From contig JAVLRN010000005.1 of the NCBI GenBank assembly GCA_032821775.1, positions 3,995,234-4,059,233 on the forward strand: a DNA stretch of 64,000 bases, read 5' to 3'. The stretch comes from Sanguinoderma infundibulare. Taxonomy: Eukaryota > Basidiomycota > Agaricomycetes > Polyporales > Polyporaceae. This document shows, one piece after another, positions 57,596-64,000 of this stretch. The notes under the pieces are model-generated. The model was not told the origin of the DNA, did no database searches, and saw only the letters and a program-made list of their open reading frames with translations. How positions within the stretch are numbered: the first letter of the stretch is position 1; each line of letters opens with the position of its first letter. A program made the translations under genes and the position numbers.

Positions 57596-58590
57596 CTACA
57601 CGGTCGCTGCTCGCCCGACGGGTGACGGCGACGCCCACTCGACCATCATGGGCGAACGGGACGGGCGGACCTTTGAGACAGCGGTGAGGATGGCGACGAT
57701 GATGAGGCCGACGAGGGCTATCCATCCAAGCCAGGCGAATGCCATCATGGCGGTGAGGACTCGACAGGTCGCGAACTGGGCGCAAAATGACAAGTCCGGC
57801 CAGATGCTCTGTGCGTGCAAGAGGTACGACGGGGTCGCCGGGAGCGGGGACGAGAGGACAGAGGACGCGGACATACCATGAGTCGAGTTCGTCAACGTGA
57901 CGATGGTAGAAATGAACATACCGTCGAAACTACGCACCCGACAAGCCAAAGGAGCCATAGAACCGATAGCCCTACGAGCTCGAGCATGTTCCTCGAAGCA
58001 GTACTAGTTGATCCCATGAAATTCGGCACCCATCCCTTTCTGTTACGGAGACCATGAAGTCATCTGTCACTCGGCACGGCTGGCGACGATATGGAAAGAA
58101 AGCACTTACACGAGCGGTATCGTGCCAAGTGTGATGATAGACACAAAGAGCAGTTCCGCGACGATTGGATCTACCGAACATCACCCATGAACAACCCAGC
58201 CGGGAGAACGTTAGAGTAACGCAATGAGGCGACGCACCATAGAAGTCTCGACCTCCGTTGAGCGGATCGCCGGGCGGAAGATGGAGAGTGTAGTTGAGGC
58301 GGACACATGTGAGGATGAAGAGGGGACCGGAAACGACCCACTATGGGATTCGAGTAATCGTGAGTGGGTGCAGCAGATGTACGAGCAGTCGGCAAGAGAG
58401 AGCTCACGAGGATAATATACAAAGGGAGCCTGATGATGGTATAAAGAGGACCCATGGCGGCGGTCTACGCACTGGCCAAAGAATGCGCACAACAAGGACC
58501 GGGTTCGGAAAAAAGGGCAGATGCCTGCAGATGCGAAGGTTGGTGAAGTGCGGAGTAGAGTACTTAGCGGGGTAGAGCCAGCCGAGACAG
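57596..58590 (-). CDS. MARVEL-like four-helix membrane protein
   Basis: The exons assemble from short pieces. FRTRSLLCAFFGQ is near 58510. WVVSGPLFILTCVRLNYTLH and PPGDPLNGGRDFY are at about 58250-58345. DPIVAELLFVSIITLGTIPL is near 58110-58170. LELVGLSVLWLLWLVG is near 57950-57990. The last exon (to 57596) has WPDLSFCAQFATCRVLTAMM and FAWLGWIALVGLIIVAILTA, ending GRAATV. The pattern (four hydrophobic segments, a GGRDFYDPIVAEL-like loop, SFC..FATC in the third loop) matches fungal MARVEL-domain proteins of the plasma membrane. The first exon and start codon are not certain. The exon joins at GTGCGT and GTAAGT donors are in phase. Confidence 0.7.
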
Positions 58591-58599
58591 TCAAAGCGG

Positions 58600-59233
58600 A
58601 CCCGTCGCGGGAAAGAACACTTCATGACCGACGAGGCCGTCAGGGGGAAGGAGAAGTTCTGTGGAAAACGGAAGGTGGATGGTTGTCATGACGGTGAGCG
58701 GTTCGACCGGCCACATAACGTATGTTCTCCACGCCCGTGTAACCTACGCTTGAACGCAGCTCGGGAGCAATTGGTGTCTGATACGTTAAATGGCAAGAGC
58801 AGTTCCGCTGAGGCAGCTGAGAGAGAGCACGAGTCCGAATGATTTGACCATATAAGAAAGGTGTCCATTTCCCCGGTAAATCGAGCGTGGCCGGGCAGCA
58901 CCGAAGAAAGGTTCGAGCAGTAGATCGCTGACGACTTGACTGCCAAGTTTACAGGATATTCCAAGGCGGTGGGATGAGCGGCTTGGTCGGCGGTCGAGCA
59001 CATAGTCTGGAGCGGTGATGGTCGTGGTGAGAAATCAAAGCCTTCCTCGCGCGCTTGACGCCCCGGCTCTCTGCTCCGACGTCCTGCCAGCTGCAGGATT
59101 CAACAGGTCCGTTTCAGTCTTTACTCCCACATTTTCCTATTCTTCGACACGTCCCTGCCACTTCTTGCAACCCGGTCTCAGCTCGCTTGGATACGAAGTA
59201 CTTGCCCGCATTTTCAGATCTCCAGCGGGGACG
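58600..59233. other. Intergenic between divergent genes
   Basis: About 630 bp between the MARVEL-like gene (minus) and the IMPACT-like gene (plus). No gene recognised. A CT-rich stretch lies close to the plus-strand start. Confidence 0.45.
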
Positions 59234-60272
59234 ATGACCTCCACACCGGTCACCATCGAGGACCTCATAGTCCAGCTCTGTACAGACCCGGATCCATCAC
59301 GCGAGTCCGTCGCATTGGAACTCGGTGGTACGCGCCCTCCCTGTCTCTGGAGACCGCCTGTGCAGCGCCCTCATCATCTCCTCTGCGTCGCTTGTTCTCC
59401 ACGCGCACTCCGACACCATTCGCAATCCCATGGGCGGATCTCTAGTACTTCAGAGTATCTACGGAGATGAAGCAGTGAATGTCTGGAAGCCTTCTTCGCG
59501 CGCGATCAGCAACCCGCCCGAACCCAGAGGTGAGAGCTCGAATCGTAAGGGTGTCGAGCCGGGAACCATACGTTATGAGGTCACACTCAGATACGTTTGC
59601 ACATACGATTTGCGCGCGACGCATCTCGAATATCGACGCCGTGACTACAGCATCGACTCGGATGACACCTCCCAGCCGTCGCACCTCGTCCTCATCCTCA
59701 TATCTCTCCCGCCCACGTACCCGGCCTCCGCGCCTCCCCAGCTCCAGCTCCTCTTGCGATACATCGGGCCTTATGGCCTGGACGCGTCGTTATTCGGCAC
59801 TGTTCTTAGGACGTACATTTCCCGGGGCACGGTCGAATGGACCCGGCGGCGAGTGTGTGTTTGACGGGCTGGAGTGGGTCAATGAACGTTGTTCGGCGTG
59901 GCTCTGAGAGCGGCTGAGCGAGCAGAAGGTGGGCGAGCTGTTGAGGGAGAATGAGCGGATGCGAGCGCACGAGGGTGGGCATGGCAGTGAGGATACCCAC
60001 GGGCCAGACAGGAACAGCGGGGGCAGCGGTGGTGGGGTAATGGTCCGGGCGATGATGGACGCGCTGGCGGAGATACCGCCAGGCATAACGATCGCGGAGG
60101 CGGAGCCCATTCAGGACCGTAAGAGCTCATTTGTTGGGCGCGCGTGTCGCATTACGGATCCGGCCCAGGTACATTTTAACAGTGGCCATTGGCTTCATTC
60201 TGTGTTGCTCAAACGAGACTCTCAGGTCCCACTCCATCAGCAAAAGCGCAACCTGCCTGCAAGGCCACACTA
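59234..60272 (+). pseudogene. YIH1: IMPACT/YIH1 homologue, frameshifted and truncated
   Basis: Family role: Yih1/IMPACT binds Gcn1 and restrains the Gcn2 kinase. The ATG at 59234 starts MTSTPVTIEDLIVQLCTD; a GTACGC..CTCTAG intron joins it to VLQSIYGDEAVNVWKPS and the RWD domain (VLILISLPPTYPASAPPQLQ). Near 59841 the frame breaks between VEWT and GGECVFDGLEWVNERC. A TGA at about 59909 then interrupts SAWL/ERLSEQKVGELLREN. The Impact domain starts correctly (ITIAEAEPIQDRKSSFVGRA, ITDPAQ), a GTACAT donor follows, and the only match downstream is a remnant beginning VPLHQQKRN. The rest of the domain is missing where subtelomeric sequence begins. Confidence 0.82.
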
Positions 60273-60535
60273 AGCGCTAGGGGGCTATGCCAGATTTCGC
60301 AGGATCCGGCCCCATCGTGTAGCACTCTGTAGGAAGTCGTCAGATACGATGGAATCCTGGAGGGTTCAGCCGTGTACGATTAATCATTGTAGAGCCCTGT
60401 AATGCTGCTGCCGGTGATAGTAATTATTACAAAGCAATGTAGCCGTGCCGATGGATACCATGAAGGGGGGTGTTGAGTAGGCGGGGTCAGGGTCAGGGTA
60501 ACAAAAAGCTAGGACTTTGGAGTTGAAAGTGCGCA

Positions 60536-60786
60536 GACACAGGGGTGCTGTGTCCGCGCGAATACAAGGGAGGTGCCTCCGCGCGGACACAAGGGTCGTG
60601 TGTCTGCGCGGACACAAGGGTCGCGTGTCTGCGTGGACACAAGGGTGGTGTGTCCGCGCGGACACAAGTGTTGTGTGTCTGCGCGGACACAAGGGTCATG
60701 TGTCTGCGCGGACACAAGGGTCGTGTGTCTGCGCGGACACAAGGGTCGTGTGTCTGCGCGGACACAACGGTGCTGCCTCCGCGCGG
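60536..60786. repeat. 25-bp minisatellite with palindromic core
   Basis: About ten units with a 25-bp period (GACACAAGGG recurs at 60586, 60611, 60636, 60661, 60686, 60711, 60736 and 60761, with small variants). The commonest unit is GACACAAGGGTCGTGTGTCTGCGCG. Unit joins make TGTCTGCGCGGACA, and in the variants at 60541 and 60651 the perfect palindrome TGTCCGCGCG followed by GACA or a near match. Because 25 is not a multiple of three and stops are absent, all frames stay open, producing long spurious ORFs on both strands. Confidence 0.95.
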
Positions 60787-61440
60787 ACTGGCAGTGGGCC
60801 GGCCCGGCCCGCAGTTTCCGGTACCTTTATGCAAATTACAATATACAGTTATTCCGATCAGATGCATTGAAGCTATGTCCACGCAGGTGAAAGCAGCAGC
60901 ATGTCTTTGAAACGTCTCAATAAACTGCAGATATATCACAGAAACATATCCTACAATAAATAGAAGAGGATTACATACAGAGGAAACACCAGAAAAGCCA
61001 ACGGAGTTGGAGAGGAATGAATCAGAGTTAAGCTTCAAACCGATCGGACACAGAAGACGTGTGGCAGTGCAACACAATAAGGTACCGAGGAAGAAGACAG
61101 TGCCACACGGGAAGAGAAGAGGTCGGATGCAGAGAGAAGACCGGGTGTCACCGGTGCCTGGCGGGACTTGGTCGGAGGAAAAGTGTCGAGCGGCGGGGCG
61201 GCGATTGGCTGGATTTGGAGTGGAGGGACCGGGAAGGGACATGCCATGAGGCTGGGCACAGGGCATCGATCGATGGGGGCGATCGAGGATGGGGGACGCA
61301 CTGGCGCTCTCTTTCTCCCCATTGCTCACCAGTGACGCGAGCAACCTAGCCGAACATCAAACAATAAATCAACCGCAAGTACAATCATATGTAAGTGCTG
61401 ATCATGGTATCAGGGGACCGATTCTGACGCAATTTGTTAG
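60787..61440. other. Subtelomeric spacer
   Basis: No gene recognised between the minisatellite and the first subtelomeric repeat. Open stretches are short and motif-free. Confidence 0.5.
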
Positions 61441-61642
61441 GGTTAGGGAGGAGATGAACACCACGAACGACTATGCTACGAAACGGTTGCCAACGGGGGA
61501 CTTGGTAGTACCACGTCCCAGCCCCGTTTCGATTATAAGCTCGTTAGGGAGGAGATGAACACCACGAACGACTATGCTACGAAACGGTTGCCAACGGGGG
61601 ACTTGGTAGTACCACGTCCCAGCCCCGTTTCGCTTATAAGCT
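61441..61642. repeat. 101-bp tandem duplication
   Basis: Two adjacent, almost identical units with an offset of 101 bp, each starting TTAGGGAGGAGATGAACACC and ending GTTTCG(A/C)TTATAAGCTCGT. The second unit is the left end of subtelomeric repeat copy 1. The seam is a TTAGGG. Confidence 0.92.
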
Positions 61643-62104
61643 CGTCAGGGCAACCTTAGTATTCCCGTGTTTGCACGGGTCGCACGAACTCCCATTGGAT
61701 ACGGACAAATCATATCATGGTCCGTGCGCAATTGCAAATCGAATGCGCAACGATTGCGTGATGCTGACGGGAAAGTCGACATGCCGAAGCACGCCATAAG
61801 ACGTCAACGGCTCTCAAAATAGCGTCGGACGGGCCGACAACTAATAATGCTTACGTTTGATGGCCGGACAGCCGAGCAGCACGTGTTCGTGATGTTGATC
61901 TCTTCCCATCACATCTGGACCGTGGTCCGGGAAAGATAAGATAAGATGCATCACGTGTGTGCCTTATCACATGATCCTTCGCAACGTAAGCGCCGCAAGC
62001 GGCGCTTACGGATCACATGACCGCCGAAACAGACTTAAGGCGCTTAACCTTACATAATGAGCACGTGCGATTAAGCGCGCGCTTATCTCAACGGGCACTT
62101 CCGT
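61542..62104. repeat. Subtelomeric repeat, copy 1 (diverged)
   Basis: Colinear with copies 2 and 3: TTATAAGCTCGTCAGGGCAA, a CGCAATTGCAAAT block, CACGTG sites, a 12-bp-arm hairpin at 61985-62010, CTTAAGGCGCTTAA, the palindrome TTAAGCGCGCGCTTA, and ACTTCCGTTAGGG at its end. It is clearly older than the distal pair. Confidence 0.88.
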
Positions 62105-62178
62105 TAGGGTTAGGGTTAGGATGGAGTGAACACGCAACAACTAGCTACGAAAGGGTTAGGGTTAGGGTTAGGATGGAG
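62105..62178. repeat. Interstitial telomeric tract with a short partial copy
   Basis: TTAGGGTTAGGGTTAGGATGG, then about 40 bp matching the left end of copy 2 (GAACACGCAACAACTAGC), then a second TTAGGG run at 62154-62170. This is a duplicated junction embedded in telomere-like DNA. Confidence 0.85.
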
Positions 62179-62812
62179 TGAACACGCAACGACTAGCTAC
62201 GAAAGGGGGTTGCCAACAGGGGAGGTGGACTTGCCGACCTCCTGCTCGCCTGTTTCGCTTATAAGCTCGTCAGGGCAACCTTAGTATCCTGTTGTTTGGT
62301 CCGTTCACACGGAGTTCCGATTGGCTGAATTAAACCGATCGTACGATGGTCCGTGCGTAATTGCAAATAACTGTGCCGAAGCGATGGCGTGATCATGCCG
62401 GCCGAGAAGCCGGCGGTCTAGAATAGCCTGGCGCGGGCCGAGGACTAATCAAGCTTACGTTCTGATGGCCGTCCTGCCGGTCATCACGTGTTCACTTCAT
62501 CCTTATCTTATCACGTCCGGACCGTGATCCGGGAAAGATGAGATTAGATAAAAAACACGTGACCTAGCATGTGACCAGTCGCAATCTAAGCGCCGCTTGC
62601 GGCGCTTAGATGGTCACATGCCCTTTAGACGAACTTAAGGCGCTTAATCTTACATAATAAGCGCGGTGGTTAAGCGCGCGCTTACTCAACGGGTACTTCC
62701 GTTAGGGTTTGATTAGGGTTCGGGTAAGGTTAGGGGTCGGTTAGGGTTAGCGTTTGGGTTAGCTAACCCGAATGAAACATAAGCGCTTCAGCAAAGCCAG
62801 CGATTAAGTCAG
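62168..62812. repeat. Subtelomeric repeat, copy 2
   Basis: Starts TTAGGATGGAGTGAACACGC and runs about 645 bp to the next copy. Near-identical to copy 3 with an offset of 647 bp. Contains CACGTG at 62485 and 62556, a bipartite hairpin at 62568-62620, the GCGCGC palindrome, and a degenerate TTAGGG-like stretch at 62701-62762. Confidence 0.93.
62568..62620. other. Bipartite hairpin in copy 2
   Basis: Outer arms CATGTGACCA and TGGTCACATG pair perfectly. Inner arms TCTAAGCGCCGC and GCGGCGCTTAGA pair perfectly around a TT. A seven-base one-sided bulge (GTCGCAA) separates outer from inner stem on the left. The equivalents are 61985-62010 (inner stem only) in copy 1 and 63213-63267 in copy 3. Confidence 0.9.
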
Positions 62813-62814
62813 GG

Positions 62815-63472
62815 TTAGGATGGAGTGAACACGCAACGACTAGCTACGAAAGGGGGTTGCCAACAGGGGAGGTGGACTTGCCGACCTCCTGCTCGCCTGT
62901 TTCGCTTATATGCTCGTCAGGGCAACCTTAGTATCCTGTTGTTTGGTCCGTTCACACGGAGTTCCGATTGGCTGAATTAAACCGATCGTACGATGGTCCG
63001 TGCGCAATTGCAAATAACTGTGCCGAAGCGATGGCGTGATCATGCCGGCCGAGAAGCCGGCGGTCTAGAATAGCCTGGCGCGGGCCGAGGACTAATCAAG
63101 CTTACGTTCTGATGGCCGACCTTCCGGTCATCACGTGTTCACTTCACCCTTATCTTATCACTGCCGGACCGTGATCCGGTTAGACAAGATTAGATAAAGA
63201 ACACGTGACCTAGCACGTGACCAGTCGCAATCTAAGCGCCGCTTGCGGCGCTTAGATGGTCACGTGCCCTTAGACGAACTTAAGGCGCTTAATCTTACAT
63301 AATAAGCGCGGTGGTTAAGCGCGCGCTTACTCAACGGGTACTTCCGTTAGGGTTTGATTAGGGTTCGGGTAAGGTTAGGGGTCGGTTAGGGTTAGCGTTT
63401 GGGTTAGCTAAACCGAGTGAAACGTAAGCGCTTCAGCGAAGCCAACGATTAAGTCGACTTGTAAGGACTCAC
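62815..63472. repeat. Subtelomeric repeat, copy 3
   Basis: The most distal full copy. Same order as copy 2, with CACGTG at 63132, 63202, 63214 and 63261, a hairpin at 63213-63267 and a degenerate telomere-like stretch at 63346-63412. It ends in GTAAGCGCTTCAGCGAAGCC, which also closes copy 2 in variant form (62780-62800). Confidence 0.93.
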
Positions 63473-63837
63473 GGTTAGGGTTTGGGTTAGACCGCGCCGG
63501 CCCCAGTGAGCGGGGCCGTGAGTATCCTTGATTTGCAATTGAGGACCTGCTACCGAGGAGTAGTATCAGGTTAGTATCAGTTTACTGATTGACAGTTCGT
63601 GGGGAAGCAGAGCACAAGTTCTTGATAACGAACACGACCATCCACTTGACCGTATAATCGTTACTTGTACCCCTTTCGGAGGCTAGCGCGAAGTCCTTAT
63701 GTCATCGAGCCAATGCCCAATTGGCCAGCAAAGGCAGCCGGCCGGGTCCGCGCCCCCTCGGGACGAATATTTCGACTCCAGAGTCCGATGGCCCCGCCGA
63801 AGCGGTAGCACTCCACGTCCTCGGATCGGTAAAGAGG
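63473..63837. other. Telomere-proximal unique segment
   Basis: 365 bp between the last repeat copy and the telomere. It opens with TTAGGGTTTGGGTTAG and a CCGGCCCCAGTGAGCGGGGCC hairpin-like stretch at about 63500-63521. No gene is seen. Junction sequence: GGTAAAGAGG then TTAGGG. Confidence 0.7.
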
Positions 63838-64000
63838 TTAGGGTTAGGGTTAGGGTTAGGGTTAGGGTTAGGGTTAGGGTTAGGGTTAGGGTTAGGGTTA
63901 GGGTTAGGGTTAGGGTTAGGGTTAGGGTTAGGGTTAGGGTTAGGGTTAGGGTTAGGGTTAGGGTTAGGGTTAGGGTTAGGGTTAGGGTTAGGGTTAGGGT
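63838..64000 (+). repeat. Terminal telomere array (TTAGGG)n
   Basis: 27 perfect TTAGGG units plus one base, running to the window edge with the G-rich strand 3'-ward, as expected of a right chromosome end. No variant units are seen in the array. Confidence 0.98.

Noticed and set aside
60536..60786. CRISPR-like array
   Set aside because: The units are contiguous with no unique spacers, and the organism is a eukaryote; it is a minisatellite.
60493..61344. 283-codon minus-strand ORF with Cys/Arg-rich repeats
   Set aside because: Produced by a 25-bp minisatellite without stops; both strands and several frames give similar repeats, and no start, splice or flanking gene structure supports it.
60280..63837. 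Telomere-linked RecQ-like helicase or transposon in the subtelomere
   Set aside because: Such genes are common at fungal chromosome ends, but no helicase, transposase or reverse-transcriptase motif appears in any frame here.

Overview
This is the right-hand end of a chromosome from a filamentous fungus. The last 163 bases are an uninterrupted TTAGGG array reading 5' to 3' toward the window edge. Short GT-AG introns (mostly 50-75 nt, donors of the GTRNGT type), a CAP59-type mannosyltransferase, a local expansion of small BTB/POZ proteins and a basidiomycete-style C2H2 regulator point to Agaricomycetes (Basidiomycota), perhaps a polypore. The genus is an inference that I cannot test.

Layout. 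0.8-8.6 kb holds a 2-oxoglutarate/Fe(II) oxygenase family: one intact gene (+, 7.1-8.6 kb), one copy broken by a single frameshift, two decayed copies, and a further scrap at 14 kb. 8.8-22.3 kb carries four BTB genes interleaved with a small secreted Kre9/Knh1-like protein, a CAP59/CMT1-like mannosyltransferase and the mitochondrial complex III assembly chaperone CBP3. 22.9-33.6 kb has the DASH subunit DUO1, relic sequence, a single-pass membrane protein and a large C2H2 transcription factor whose gene also contains a 584-codon same-strand overlapping frame. 33.6-43.6 kb is nearly gene-free. 44.9-53.3 kb is a housekeeping block rich in RNA biology: DBR1 (intron debranching) head-to-head with LSM2 (U6 snRNP), a U1A/U2B''-type RRM protein, and RPF2 (60S biogenesis); a broken MYND protein and a fifth BTB gene sit among them. 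53.6-60.3 kb has a Ser/Thr-rich membrane protein, a MARVEL-like membrane protein and a disrupted IMPACT/YIH1 homologue that stops at the subtelomere border.

60.3-64.0 kb is subtelomere: a 25-bp minisatellite with a palindromic core, a 101-bp tandem duplication, three copies of a ~650-bp element (distal pair offset by exactly 647 bp) joined at interstitial TTAGGG-like tracts, and the terminal telomere. Each 650-bp copy carries a long hairpin whose arms differ between copies by paired changes, and the array has nine CACGTG sites in about 1.4 kb. This array is the best candidate for an undescribed structural or regulatory system. Exon structures were worked out by hand from splice sites, frame continuity and family resemblance. 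Family names rest on motif recognition, not on database searches.
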